Shown piece after piece: positions 9,457 to 18,130 of a stretch of 64,000 nt of DNA. Position numbers and translations under genes: made by a program. The notes under the pieces are model-generated. The model had not been told where the DNA came from. It saw only the letters and a list, made by a program, of their open reading frames with translations, and searched no databases. How positions within the stretch are numbered: the first letter of the stretch is position 1; each line of letters begins with the position of its first letter. Source of the stretch: Nitrospirota bacterium (GTDB taxonomy: Bacteria > Nitrospirota > Thermodesulfovibrionia > Thermodesulfovibrionales > SM23-35); assembly GCA_013388455.1 (NCBI GenBank), contig JACAFF010000008.1:1-64000 (forward strand), read 5' to 3'.

Positions 9457-9513
9457 GGATTAACCCGATAATCCAGAAACCTTTCTCTCGATTGCCCGGT
9501 CGAGTTGGGCAAT
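9457..9513 (-). promoter_or_regulatory. Structured leader upstream of gspE
   Basis: Two inverted repeats lie in the untranslated region before gspE. One is GGATTA-6-TAATCC at 9457-9474, and the other is ATTGCCC-9-GGGCAAT at 9491-9513. The stretch is more GC-rich than its surroundings. It could form two hairpins in the gsp mRNA leader, but I recognise no known riboswitch class in it. Confidence 0.4.
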
Positions 9514-9565
9514 AAGAGAATAAAAGCTCTTTGAGAATTAATAACATAATAAACCAATTATCTTA

Positions 9566-9596
9566 ATTATAACTAACGCCTTACATGAATTTCCAA
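9566..9596 (-). promoter_or_regulatory. Candidate sigma-70 promoter of the gsp operon
   Basis: Read on the minus strand, TTGGAA (9591-9596) and TATAAT (9566-9571) are separated by 19 bp. The -10 element is perfect, but the spacer is longer than ideal. It would give a leader of roughly 150 bases before gspE. Confidence 0.35.
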
Positions 9597-9625
9597 TAAT
9601 GAAAGACTTATCATAAAATTTCGGG

Positions 9626-9805
9626 TTAACCCGAAAAATGCAATTGAATAATGCAGATGTTGTAAAAAAATTTATTTTTCGATACCTTAGTGCACCTTTA
9701 ACTAATGGTTTTACGAATATTTTTATCCATAAAACAATTAAAATAAATCTGATAATTTATCGAGTTAAAGAAATTTTTGAGCAATGTCTGCATTATTCGG
9801 GTTAA
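9626..9805. repeat. MITE-like repeat, full-length copy 2
   Basis: This 180-bp copy has the same orientation as copy 1 and matches it along its whole length. It shows scattered changes and a modified central segment near 9725-9760. It lies between the gsp operon and the sugar transferase gene. Its terminal TTAA contains the TAA stop (on the minus strand) of that transferase. Confidence 0.8.
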
Positions 9806-11250
9806 TAAGCCCCTTCAGCCTTAACAACAACCTTGATGGTCTTAAAAAGTATTACGATATCCAGCCATAGAGACCAATTCATAATATACCACCCATCGAG
9901 CTTAACCCTATAATCATAACCTGTATTTGTTCTTCCTGAAACCTGCCATAATCCTGTTATACCAGGCAATACACCGAAGCATAGTTTTGCTGCATCTTTA
10001 TAATATTCGTCAATCTCTTTTCTGGTAACAGGTCTTGGGCCTACAAGACTCATCTCTCCTCTTAATACATTCAATATTTGAGGAAGTTCATCAAGTGAAG
10101 TTTTCCTTAAAAAACGTCCTGTGCTCGTTATTCTCGGATCATCCCTTAACTTCCAGTTATTCAACCATTCTTTTCGGACATCATCATTATTTTTCAGGAT
10201 TTCATCGAGTTTTTTTTCAGCATCTTTATACATAGTTCTGAATTTATAACATTTAAAGGTCTTGCCATTTTTGCCAACTCTCTCATGTGTATAAATAGCA
10301 GAGCCTGTTGATTCTAATCTAATAATAATGCTGATTATTACTATAAGAGGAAGAAGGACAGGTATTGAGAGAATACAGACACTAATGTCAAAGAATCTTT
10401 TAATAAATCTGTTTACGCCGGATTTTAGATTATTCTTTATATTCATTAGAAAAATCTCTTCTCGGAAAAGGTGAAAAAGTTCAGTATTAAGAATTGCTAC
10501 ACCTTTTAAGTCAGGTATGAGCATTGTATTCGGTGTATTGTTCTGGACATTTGCAGTAAGAATTGACAATTTTTCTGATGAGAGAGATGGTATGGCTATT
10601 ACAGTTGTTCCTATTCCTTTTTCCTTTATAAAATTTGAAAACTCAGAGACCTTTCCGTATACTTTCTTGTTGCTAATCATAGAGCCTATTTTCTTTACAT
10701 CATCATCAAGGAATCCTATAACATCATAGCCCATATGTTTTTCTCTCTGTAGACCTTCCAGAACAAGCCTGCCTGCATTCCCTGCACCTATAATCAGAAC
10801 CTTTTCTCTCCATATCCCGAAATGGTAAAGAATTTTCTTTCCCCATAAACGGAAAATAGGGAATAGAAAAAGTGAAAAACCCCACATTGCTGACAACACT
10901 ATCCTCGATACTCTATCTGACATTTTACCCAGTGTGACAATAGCCATTAGAGTTATACTCGCTAATGACAGAGCTTTCACCAGATTTCTTACTTCGTCCC
11001 AAAATGGCAGGTTATTATCATATAGTTTTTCATAAAATAGGAAAAAGATAAATACTACTGGCATCCACAATAATGAAACAAAATGTGAGTAAGAGAAATT
11101 AAAGAAAGGTAAGTTTTCTAAAAAAAGTGGTGAAATCTTTCCTCTGAAGAGCCATGCCAGAAAGAGAGAAAGATAAAAAGCAGTAAGATCGATGATAACA
11201 AGACAAAGAAATCGGAAAGCATATTTTATCTGGTTCATTATTTGCGCCAT
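9802..11250 (-). CDS. Undecaprenyl-phosphate sugar phosphotransferase (WbaP/EPS type)
   Basis: The 482-residue membrane enzyme has four to five N-terminal helices (residues 10-140), a Rossmann-like CoA-binding domain (KVLIIGAGNAGRLVLEG, about 147) and a C-terminal bacterial sugar transferase domain after one more helix near 285-310. The catalytic region shows YKFRTMYKDAE, TSLDELPQILNVLRGEMSL and GPRP, hallmarks of polyprenyl glycosylphosphotransferases. It would transfer a sugar-1-phosphate to undecaprenyl phosphate, starting exopolysaccharide or O-antigen repeat-unit synthesis. The stop codon lies in the terminal TTAA of a repeat. The start overlaps the upstream glycosyltransferase by 13 bp. 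Confidence 0.88.
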   Translation of the reverse strand: MAQIMNQIKYAFRFLCLVIIDLTAFYLSLFLAWLFRGKISPLFLENLPFFNFSYSHFVSLLWMPVVFIFFLFYEKLYDNNLPFWDEVRNLVKALSLASITLMAIVTLGKMSDRVSRIVLSAMWGFSLFLFPIFRLWGKKILYHFGIWREKVLIIGAGNAGRLVLEGLQREKHMGYDVIGFLDDDVKKIGSMISNKKVYGKVSEFSNFIKEKGIGTTVIAIPSLSSEKLSILTANVQNNTPNTMLIPDLKGVAILNTELFHLFREEIFLMNIKNNLKSGVNRFIKRFFDISVCILSIPVLLPLIVIISIIIRLESTGSAIYTHERVGKNGKTFKCYKFRTMYKDAEKKLDEILKNNDDVRKEWLNNWKLRDDPRITSTGRFLRKTSLDELPQILNVLRGEMSLVGPRPVTRKEIDEYYKDAAKLCFGVLPGITGLWQVSGRTNTGYDYRVKLDGWYIMNWSLWLDIVILFKTIKVVVKAEGAY

Positions 11251-12098
11251 GCCGAGATGAAGCCCATTTTATATCCTGTATATTTAGTAACAGACTCGAG
11301 CAGAATATACGGGATCCATCTATATTTGTGATTTTTAATTATAAAATTGAACTGTTCTTTTATTAGTGTAATACCTTCACTTTCAGCCGCAGCATATTCA
11401 AGAATCCATCTGTTTTGTTTAAGTGTCAATCCAATATTATAATAACGCTTGAATTGTTGTTTAAGCGAAAAATTATGAGAGTGTATGACCATAGCCTCAG
11501 GAACATAGGCTATTTTATAACCATTAATTATTAAACGAGCACATAGCAACATGTCCTCATTAGTTTTAATTCCTTCAGGAAACATTCCTGTCTTTATGAA
11601 GAGCTCTTTTTTAATTGCAGAACAGACATTGCTAAAAAAGAATGTCTTTATTCCATATTTTTTTATATCCTGAAATCCCTTTATATATCCTTTATCAGGG
11701 TAATTAAATTTCCTTGAAAATACTTCCAGAGGCGATGCATCTTCTCTTGGTATATGTCTTCCATATGAAGCAGCGACTTCAGGCAGTGATAAAGGGGCTG
11801 TTAATCTTCTTATGAGATTATTATCAAAAGGAACAGCATCCTGTGTCATAAAAATTAGCACATCGCCTTTTGACCTCAGTGCGGCAATATTTCTTGTTTT
11901 CCCATGATTAAATGCATCTCTTGAAATTACCATAGTTTCAACTCCCATGCTTTTTGCAATGTCAACAGTGTGGTCATCAGATGAAGAATCGACTACAATT
12001 ATATCTATTGGAGTAATATCCTGGGATTGAATCATTGTGATGAGATTCTTTATAGCGTCTCCTGCATTAAGTGTTGGTATTATGACGGATATATTCAT
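11238..12098 (-). CDS. Family 2 glycosyltransferase (rhamnosyltransferase-like)
   Basis: The GT-A fold is clear: MNISVIIPTLNAG at the start, IDIIVVDSSSDDHTVDIA (nucleotide-binding loop) and FMTQDAVPFD (DxD-like region), with a C-terminal acceptor domain and a probable membrane-associated tail. The sequence resembles rhamnosyltransferase-type GT2 enzymes of polysaccharide clusters. It overlaps the sugar transferase gene, so it probably acts on the same lipid-linked glycan. A TTG at 12116 would add six residues (MLKYIS). I chose the ATG at 12098 because it gives the family's usual N-terminus, although neither start has a clear ribosome binding site. Confidence 0.8.
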   Translation of the reverse strand: MNISVIIPTLNAGDAIKNLITMIQSQDITPIDIIVVDSSSDDHTVDIAKSMGVETMVISRDAFNHGKTRNIAALRSKGDVLIFMTQDAVPFDNNLIRRLTAPLSLPEVAASYGRHIPREDASPLEVFSRKFNYPDKGYIKGFQDIKKYGIKTFFFSNVCSAIKKELFIKTGMFPEGIKTNEDMLLCARLIINGYKIAYVPEAMVIHSHNFSLKQQFKRYYNIGLTLKQNRWILEYAAAESEGITLIKEQFNFIIKNHKYRWIPYILLESVTKYTGYKMGFISAWRK

Positions 12099-12405
12099 TG
12101 AAATGTATTTTAGCAATTGAATTCATTTTTTCTCAAACTCAGGGAATATCACTATTTTCAAAAATATTCGTAATGAGGGATATGACCCAATTTCTTCACA
12201 AAATAAACTACCTTTATCCTGGTGCATTTCTTGAATTGAAACTGTTTTTATCAGATTTTAGGTTGGGCTTCAGCTTCGACTTCGGCACTGTTTAGTTAGA
12301 CTGGTTATTTTGTTTCACAAATTGAGCCTATCCCCTGATTTTGAGCGTATATAAAAAGTTTATAATATGTTACAATTGTTTTATTTATTAATCATATAAC
12401 TCAAT

Positions 12406-12864
12406 ATGTGTGATAGTAAGAAACCTTATGTTGAGCTTTTTGCAGATGGTGCCTGTAGTGGTAACCCCGGTGTTGGTGGCTATGGTATTGTCTTGAGATC
12501 AGGTAGTAAAGAAAAGGAGCTATCAGGGTCTGAACCTTTAACAACTAATAATCGGATGGAGCTTATTGCAATTATTAAAGGACTTGAGGCATTAAAAAAG
12601 CCGAGTAGGGTCAAAGTATTTACAGATTCAAATTATATAGTCCAGGGGATGACATCCTGGATATTCAAATGGCAAAAAAATGGATGGAAAAATAGCAAGA
12701 AAGAAGATGTTGCTAACAGAGAACTCTGGGAAAGATTACTGAGTCTTTCGAATATCCACGAGATAGAGTGGAAATGGATAAAAGGTCATCATTTACACAA
12801 AGAAAATGAAAGATGTGACAGACTTGCACGTCTTTCAATCAAAAAATTTAGAGAGAATGTATAA
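12406..12864 (+). CDS. rnhA: Ribonuclease HI
   Basis: The 152-residue enzyme degrades the RNA strand of RNA:DNA hybrids. All parts of the active site are visible: Asp in [13 protein letters not shown] (residue ~13), Glu in [10 protein letters not shown] (~50), Asp in VFTDSNYIV (~72) and the last Asp in ENERCDRLA (~140). The basic handle [11 protein letters not shown] is present, and [13 protein letters not shown] is the usual flexible loop. It is the first gene of a plus-strand run and is followed 24 bp later by yqgE. Confidence 0.95.
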   Translation: MCDSKKPYVELFADGACSGNPGVGGYGIVLRSGSKEKELSGSEPLTTNNRMELIAIIKGLEALKKPSRVKVFTDSNYIVQGMTSWIFKWQKNGWKNSKKEDVANRELWERLLSLSNIHEIEWKWIKGHHLHKENERCDRLARLSIKKFRENV

Positions 12865-12894
12865 TATTCTCGATAAAACTCAGGAGTCTTGGTA

Positions 12895-13455
12895 ATGAAA
12901 AAGATTGATATCCGAAATCTGACAGGAATGTTTCTCATTGCTATTCCAAGCTTGAAGGATCCTAATTTTGAGCGGACTGTTGTGCTTATTTGCGACCATA
13001 CAAAAGACGGAGCATTCGGACTCGTGATCAATCGCATTTTGCTTAATAGTTTCGTCCCCCTTCATGGAGGTCTTGATATAAAGGAGTATATAGTAGATAT
13101 ACCTGTCTATTATGGAGGTCCTGTTAAGCCAGAACAGGGATATATTTTATATTCGCCTGAAGGAACATATTATCCATCAATAACGATCAATAAAAACTTA
13201 GCCTTGACTACTGCTCGGGAAATTCTTGTTGATATTGTTTCAGGCAAAGGACCAGAACGTTTCCTTTTTACACTCGGATTTGCAGGATGGTCTCCAGGAC
13301 AACTTGAGTATGAGTTGATGATAGATAGCTGGCTTGTTGCACCTTCAAATAATAAGATTATCTTTGATGTTTCGGTAAATGATCGCTGGAAAGCCGCAGC
13401 AGAATTAATAGGTGTAGATCTTACAAGGTTTTTTTGTAGACAGGGCAGGGTATAA
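12895..13455 (+). CDS. YqgE/AlgH family protein (DUF179)
   Basis: The 186-residue protein matches the YqgE/AlgH fold. Its signature segments are GMFLIAIPSLKDPNFERTV near the N-terminus, DGAFGLVINR, VYYGGPVKPEQGYIL and GFAGWSPGQLE. Its biochemical role is unsettled, and no enzymatic function can be read from the sequence. An in-frame TTG at 12889 exists, but the ATG at 12895 has CAGGAG ending 8 bases upstream and is preferred. Confidence 0.9.
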   Translation: MKKIDIRNLTGMFLIAIPSLKDPNFERTVVLICDHTKDGAFGLVINRILLNSFVPLHGGLDIKEYIVDIPVYYGGPVKPEQGYILYSPEGTYYPSITINKNLALTTAREILVDIVSGKGPERFLFTLGFAGWSPGQLEYELMIDSWLVAPSNNKIIFDVSVNDRWKAAAELIGVDLTRFFCRQGRV

Positions 13456-13521
13456 AGTTGACAATTATAGTCTAAGTTTATTATTTTATAAATCTTAATA
13501 AAATTTAAGGAAGGTGATTTG

Positions 13522-13950
13522 ATGAGGACTCTTTTTGCCAAAAAAGGAGATATTGAACGCAAATGGTATGTTATAGATGCCAAAGATGCTGTTCTCGGAA
13601 GGCTTGCAGTAAAGATAGCAACATTTTTGAGAGGTAAAAATAAACCAATTTTTACTCCAAATGTTGATACAGGAGATTTTATTATAGTTATAAATGCAGA
13701 TAAAGTGAAACTCACAGGAAATAAGCTTGATCAGAAAATCTATTATCGTCATTCAGGGTATCCAGGTGGTTTGAAGTCAGAGACTGCGAGAGAGTTGTTA
13801 AGCAGGCACCCTGAAAAATTGATTACTGATGCTGTCTGGGGTATGCTTCCAAAAGGCAGGCTTGGAAGAGATTTACTAAAAAAGCTCAAGGTATATAGGG
13901 GATCTGAACATCCACATTCTGCACAAAAGCCAGAAATAATATCTGTATGA
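13522..13950 (+). CDS. rplM: Ribosomal protein L13
   Basis: The 142-residue product contains the L13 landmarks [46 protein letters not shown] and [19 protein letters not shown]. It binds 23S rRNA and is assembled early into the 50S subunit. The ATG at 13522 follows AAGGAAGGTGAT. TTGACA at 13458-13463, in the gap after yqgE, is a likely -35 element for an rplM-rpsI promoter, though no clean -10 sits at the right distance. rpsI follows, as in most bacteria. Confidence 0.96.
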   Translation: MRTLFAKKGDIERKWYVIDAKDAVLGRLAVKIATFLRGKNKPIFTPNVDTGDFIIVINADKVKLTGNKLDQKIYYRHSGYPGGLKSETARELLSRHPEKLITDAVWGMLPKGRLGRDLLKKLKVYRGSEHPHSAQKPEIISV

Positions 13951-13983
13951 AAAGAGTGTATTTTTATCACAAAGGAGTTTTAA

Positions 13984-14376
13984 ATGGCTGATATTCAGTA
14001 TTATGCAACTGGAAGAAGAAAGACATCGGTAGCGAGAGTAACCATCTCACCCGGAAGTGGGCAGATAATTGTTAATAATAAGCCTGCTGATATTTACTTC
14101 CCGAGAGAAACCCTGAGAATGGTTATACGTCAACCAATAGAGATTGCAGGGATTACTGGCAAATACGATATAAATGCAACTGTAACAGGTGGTGGGCTCT
14201 CCGGTCAGGCTGGGGCATTGAGGCATGGAATCGCCAGGGCAATTGTTGATATGAACAGTGACCTTCGGCTGCGATTAAAAAAAGAAGGCTTTCTCACGAG
14301 AGACCCTCGCGAGAAAGAGCGAAAGAAATACGGCCAGAAAGGTGCCCGCAAAAGATTCCAATTCTCCAAGAGATAA
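13984..14376 (+). CDS. rpsI: Ribosomal protein S9
   Basis: The 130-residue protein starts [19 protein letters not shown] and ends [17 protein letters not shown]. That basic C-terminal tail reaches the ribosomal P site in the 30S subunit. AAAGGAG precedes the start. It forms an operon with rplM, and argC begins 8 bp after its stop. Confidence 0.97.
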   Translation: MADIQYYATGRRKTSVARVTISPGSGQIIVNNKPADIYFPRETLRMVIRQPIEIAGITGKYDINATVTGGGLSGQAGALRHGIARAIVDMNSDLRLRLKKEGFLTRDPREKERKKYGQKGARKRFQFSKR

Positions 14377-14384
14377 ACAGGAGA

Positions 14385-15428
14385 ATGGTAAAAGTTTTTA
14401 TATGTGGTGGTAGCGGTTATACCGGGGGTGAATTGCTCCGTATACTTATAAATCACCCCCGTGTTACTATCACAGGAGTTACATCCGAAAGGTCTGCTGG
14501 AAAATCTGTATCTGATCTTTTTCCAAACCTTTATTATTATTATTCAGGTCTTCAATATGAACCATTAAACATTTCTAAAATTGCTGATAAAGCTGAGTTA
14601 TTCTTTTTGGCATTACCACATGCAGAATCACAGCAGGTGGTAGATTTTTTATTCAGGCAAGGTAAAAAGATTATAGACCTATCTGCTGATTACAGGTTAA
14701 AAGACCCTGCTGTATATGAAAGATGGTATAAAGTACCCCATCAATTCCAACAGACCCTGAGAAAAGCTGTTTATGGTCTCCCCGAAATTTACCGGAATAA
14801 AATTAGAAAGACAAGACTTATAGCAAATCCTGGTTGCTATCCAACTGGAGCTATTCTCGGGCTTATGCCAGCGATAAAGCATAAATTGATCAATATTCAA
14901 TATATTGTTATTGATGCAAAATCAGGCACAAGCGGTGCTGGAAGAAAGGCTGATATTTCAGTATCATTTTGTGAGGTAAATGAAGGTTTTAAGGCATATG
15001 CTGTTGGTACTCACAGACATACCCCTGAAATTGAACAGGAATTATCTTTTCTATCTAACGAAAAGATTTCCGTTAATTTTACCCCTCATCTCCTTCCTGT
15101 TGACAGGGGGATTCTGACAACAATATATGCACCGCTTACAAAGAAGATAACAGGAGAAGAAATCAGAAGGATTTATCTAAATACATATAAAAACGAGCCG
15201 TTTTTAAGGGTCCTTGATTATGGGGTATATCCGAATATTAAAAATGTAAAGGGAACAAACTTCTGTGAAATAGGGTTGAAATTGAATGAGGGCACAAATA
15301 CTCTTATAATCCTTACTGCCATTGATAATCTTGTAAAAGGCGCTTCAGGACAGGCTGTGCATAACATGAATATTATGCTTGGGTTTGATGAGAAAACAGC
15401 ACTCGAAAATATTGCATTATTCCCGTGA
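14385..15428 (+). CDS. argC: N-acetyl-gamma-glutamyl-phosphate reductase
   Basis: This 347-residue enzyme reduces N-acetylglutamyl phosphate with NADPH, the third step of arginine synthesis. The N-terminal NADP loop is FICGGSGYTGGELLRIL, and the catalytic cysteine lies in ANPGCYPTGAILGL (about residue 149). The C-terminal dimerisation segment GASGQAVHNMN is intact. CAGGAGA lies just upstream of the ATG, immediately behind rpsI, so it may be co-transcribed with the ribosomal genes. argJ follows after 39 bp. Confidence 0.96.
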   Translation: MVKVFICGGSGYTGGELLRILINHPRVTITGVTSERSAGKSVSDLFPNLYYYYSGLQYEPLNISKIADKAELFFLALPHAESQQVVDFLFRQGKKIIDLSADYRLKDPAVYERWYKVPHQFQQTLRKAVYGLPEIYRNKIRKTRLIANPGCYPTGAILGLMPAIKHKLINIQYIVIDAKSGTSGAGRKADISVSFCEVNEGFKAYAVGTHRHTPEIEQELSFLSNEKISVNFTPHLLPVDRGILTTIYAPLTKKITGEEIRRIYLNTYKNEPFLRVLDYGVYPNIKNVKGTNFCEIGLKLNEGTNTLIILTAIDNLVKGASGQAVHNMNIMLGFDEKTALENIALFP

Positions 15429-15467
15429 TTCAAAATCTATTTATAATCATGATTATTTCAAATTCAG

Positions 15468-16652
15468 ATGAATAGCATGTCTCCAAAAGGTTTTTTATTC
15501 TCTACAGTTGAAGCTGCGATAAAAAAGCCAGGAAGAAAAGATCTTGCACTTATTTATTCTGAAAAAGAGGCAGTAGTAGCAGGTGTATTTACAACAAACT
15601 GCATTAAGGCTGCGCCAGTAAAGATTGATATGAAGAGAATAAAATCAGGACGTGGGCAGGCTGTTATTATAAATAGTGGAAATGCAAATGCATGCACTGG
15701 CAAAAAAGGGCTTCGTGATGCAGTTGAAATGACGGTCTTGACCGCCCGAGAGCTTTCTATTAAACCTTCTCTTGTATATGTATGTTCGACAGGGGTTATC
15801 GGATTACCAATGCCAATGGACAGGATAAGAGTTAAGATTTCTGAGCTTGTCCGAGATCTTGGTAAATCGAACTTAAAGGATGTTGCCGAAGCAATAATGA
15901 CTACTGATACATTCCCTAAGATATATAAGAAGACAATTAAGACAGAGGTAGGTACAGGAAGTATCGTTGGTATATGCAAAGGGGCGGGAATGATATATCC
16001 ACAAATGGCTACCATGCTATGTTTTGTTCTTACTGATATAGCTGTAAGACAGGATATTTTAGAAAGGCTGATTATGGAATCTGTAAAGAGATCATTTAAC
16101 CGTATCAGTGTTGATGGTGACAGATCAACAAATGATACATTGCTTATTATGGCAAATGGTATGCTTGGTAATGTTCCTATTACTGCAAAGTCAACCATAT
16201 ATAATTCTTTCAGAGAATCTCTCTTTGAGGTTACACGCGAATTGTCAAAATTAATCGTGAAGGATGGTGAAGGCTCAACCAAGCTTATTGAGATAGAAGT
16301 AAGAGGTGCAAGAAGTGAAATAGATGCAGAAAAATGCGCTTTTTCTGTAGCCAATTCAAATCTTGTAAAAACAGCTCTCTATGGTAATGACGCAAATTGG
16401 GGACGCATTATGGCAGCGCTTGGATATTCAGGGGTTGCTGTGAAAGAAGATAGGATAGACATCTTTATAGGAAAAGTTAAGGTTGCTCATAAAGGTATCT
16501 CGACAGGTAGAGATCAGAAAGCGAATGATGTATTGAAAGAAAAAGAACTAAAAATAATCATTGATCTTAATCTCGGCAAATCTTTTGCGAAAATTCTCAC
16601 ATGTGATTTATCTGAAGAATATGTGAAAGTGAATGCTACTTATAGAACATAA
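15468..16652 (+). CDS. argJ: Glutamate N-acetyltransferase / amino-acid acetyltransferase
   Basis: ArgJ recycles the acetyl group from N-acetylornithine to glutamate, and in bifunctional forms it also makes N-acetylglutamate from acetyl-CoA. The 394-residue precursor has the self-cleavage site QMATMLCFV (Thr about residue 182), which produces alpha and beta chains. Other family segments are GVFTTNCIKAAPV, INSGNANACTG and DPNWGR-like GNDANWGRIMAALGY. The start has no strong ribosome binding site, and a second ATG lies at 15477. A short ArgA-like acetyltransferase at 25218 suggests that the first step may have two routes. Confidence 0.95.
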   Translation: MNSMSPKGFLFSTVEAAIKKPGRKDLALIYSEKEAVVAGVFTTNCIKAAPVKIDMKRIKSGRGQAVIINSGNANACTGKKGLRDAVEMTVLTARELSIKPSLVYVCSTGVIGLPMPMDRIRVKISELVRDLGKSNLKDVAEAIMTTDTFPKIYKKTIKTEVGTGSIVGICKGAGMIYPQMATMLCFVLTDIAVRQDILERLIMESVKRSFNRISVDGDRSTNDTLLIMANGMLGNVPITAKSTIYNSFRESLFEVTRELSKLIVKDGEGSTKLIEIEVRGARSEIDAEKCAFSVANSNLVKTALYGNDANWGRIMAALGYSGVAVKEDRIDIFIGKVKVAHKGISTGRDQKANDVLKEKELKIIIDLNLGKSFAKILTCDLSEEYVKVNATYRT

Positions 16653-16672
16653 ATTTTTATAAAATTTTTTTC

Positions 16673-16773
16673 TTGACAAAGGTTTAATTTCAATGGTAAA
16701 AATTATTTAAATGCCTCGTTATCTCCCCTAATGCTGCTGTCCAAATCCCACGGGCAGCAGCATTTATTTTTTT
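16673..16773 (+). ncRNA. Candidate small RNA unit (promoter plus terminator)
   Basis: Between the convergent argJ and DUF362 genes, TTGACA (16673-16678) and TAAAAA (16697-16702, preceded by TGG) are 18 bp apart. They lie only ~28 bp upstream of a strong hairpin with a T run. Transcription from this promoter would give an RNA of about 65 bases starting near 16709, with a CTCCCC stretch before the hairpin. No open reading frame fits. Existence of the RNA is inferred. Confidence 0.35.
16730..16773 (+). terminator. Rho-independent terminator after argJ
   Basis: Ten-base arms AATGCTGCTG (16730-16739) and CAGCAGCATT (16755-16764) enclose a 15-base loop and are followed by TATTTTTTT. The T run overlaps the stop codon of the convergent DUF362 gene. 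It ends the argC-argJ transcript. Confidence 0.85.
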
Positions 16774-17890
16774 AGATTTCGATTAGTTCATATTTTTTAC
16801 TTCCCAATCCAAGTTTTTCTGCTTCTTCAATCTGAAGCCAGTATGGTTTTTCAGAGAGTCTATATAATATATCCTCACCTTTGAAAATCTCTTTTTCATC
16901 ACATGCTGACTGTGGCAATGGAGGAGCTTTCAGCAATATGTCTATGCTTGCCTGTTCGATTGCTACAATATCATCCGATATCAAAATTCCCTGGTCCTGC
17001 ATTACCGGTACATCTGCAACTGGCATGCAGTCGCATTCTGGTTGAATTTCTGTGAGAAAATTGATATAGATGACTTTGTTTGCTTTAAAAGTGCTCAATA
17101 CAGTTTTTGCAGCTTCTGCAAGTGCACGCATGAATCTTTCATCATCGCCAGGCAACTCGAGTGCACCCGATGGACATACCCTCATACATCTTCCACACCG
17201 CCAGCAATCCTCTGCTTTATATTCGAATAATTCGTTTTCGAATTTTATACTTTCAAGAGGGCATATTTCCTGACATTGATAGCAGAGTTCGCATCTGTCT
17301 TTGTGCCAGATTAACTTGCCTTCTCCTATAGTGTGCATTGCACCTCTGCCACATTTCCAGCCACATTCCCTGTGTTTTGAACTTACTCCCCCCATTGCAA
17401 CATTTTTAATTGCACCTCCATAACCTGCTTGTATATGGCCTTTAAAATGAGAGCAGACAACCATCCCGGAGGCGTCGTAAATAGCACTTGCAACAGCAAT
17501 TTCATCAAGAATCCCTCCTGCTTTTAGCATTATATTATCATTCCCGTAAATCCCATCAGCAAGTATAACTGGAGCTCCTACTGAAAGATGGTTTATCCCG
17601 TTTTGATTAGCTACCTCGAGATAATCAAGCCCTTTAATTCTGACGGTGTCTGTTACAAAAGGTTTTGTACCAATGCTTTTTAGTGCATCAACAACCTTTC
17701 TTAATAGCATTGGACGTACTATACGATGAGCACCTTCAGAGCCAAAATGTGTTTTTACAGCAACCCATTCCTTTGGTTCAAAATATTTTGAGAGATCAAA
17801 TTTATTCAGAAGTTGTTCGAGTTTTCCCGGCATACTGTCGTCATATTTCCATTTCATTGCTCTTGCTGAAGAAAAATATACTTTAGACAT
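16772..17890 (-). CDS. DUF362 protein with two 4Fe-4S clusters
   Basis: The 372-residue protein has an N-terminal DUF362 domain (about residues 1-190, with VKTHFGSEGAHRIVRP and CSHFKGHIQAGYGGAIKN). Two ferredoxin motifs follow at about 208-250: CELCYQCQEICPLE and CWRCGRCMRVCPSGA. Proteins of this type are annotated as uncharacterised Fe-S centre proteins of anaerobes, and I cannot assign a substrate. AGGAGGGG lies just upstream of the ATG at 17890. The gene is alone on its strand, divergent from nadB. Confidence 0.85.
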   Translation of the reverse strand: MSKVYFSSARAMKWKYDDSMPGKLEQLLNKFDLSKYFEPKEWVAVKTHFGSEGAHRIVRPMLLRKVVDALKSIGTKPFVTDTVRIKGLDYLEVANQNGINHLSVGAPVILADGIYGNDNIMLKAGGILDEIAVASAIYDASGMVVCSHFKGHIQAGYGGAIKNVAMGGVSSKHRECGWKCGRGAMHTIGEGKLIWHKDRCELCYQCQEICPLESIKFENELFEYKAEDCWRCGRCMRVCPSGALELPGDDERFMRALAEAAKTVLSTFKANKVIYINFLTEIQPECDCMPVADVPVMQDQGILISDDIVAIEQASIDILLKAPPLPQSACDEKEIFKGEDILYRLSEKPYWLQIEEAEKLGLGSKKYELIEI

Positions 17891-18062
17891 AGATGACCCC
17901 TCCTTTGAGGTATTGTTTGAAAATTTATTGTCTATTCAGGTCATATTATATCAATTTTAATACATGTCAAGAATAATTCTGTGTGAAGGCAGATATGCAT
18001 TTTTGTTTTTGCAGGAATGATATCATGAGTATACTTATATATGAGCAGGTTATTACGAGATT

Positions 18063-18080
18063 TATCCTGTTTTCAGGATA
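18063..18080. repeat. Small perfect hairpin upstream of nadB
   Basis: TATCCTGTTTTCAGGATA has 7-bp arms and a 4-base loop. It lies 51 bp before nadB, in the divergent region between the DUF362 gene and nadB. A hairpin with the same arms (ATCCTG/CAGGAT) lies at 24611-24629, before hisI. It could be an operator or a small repeat. Confidence 0.35.
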
Positions 18081-18130
18081 TAGAATATAGTTATTATTTG
18101 TGTTAAGATGAGGCATTATATTTTTAAAGA

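Noticed and set aside
9457-9513. A c-di-GMP riboswitch before gspE
   Set aside because: The conserved core bases and tetraloop-receptor pattern of class I or II are not present. Only generic hairpins are visible.
12117-12405. A gene in the gap between the glycosyltransferase and rnhA
   Set aside because: The only frame (12098-12295, plus) overlaps the glycosyltransferase start, has no ribosome binding site and shows no domain. The rest of the gap holds only AT-rich sequence that may contain promoters.
15554-16354. Minus-strand frame of 266 codons opposite argJ
   Set aside because: It is antisense to intact argJ with no ribosome binding site and no recognisable fold.
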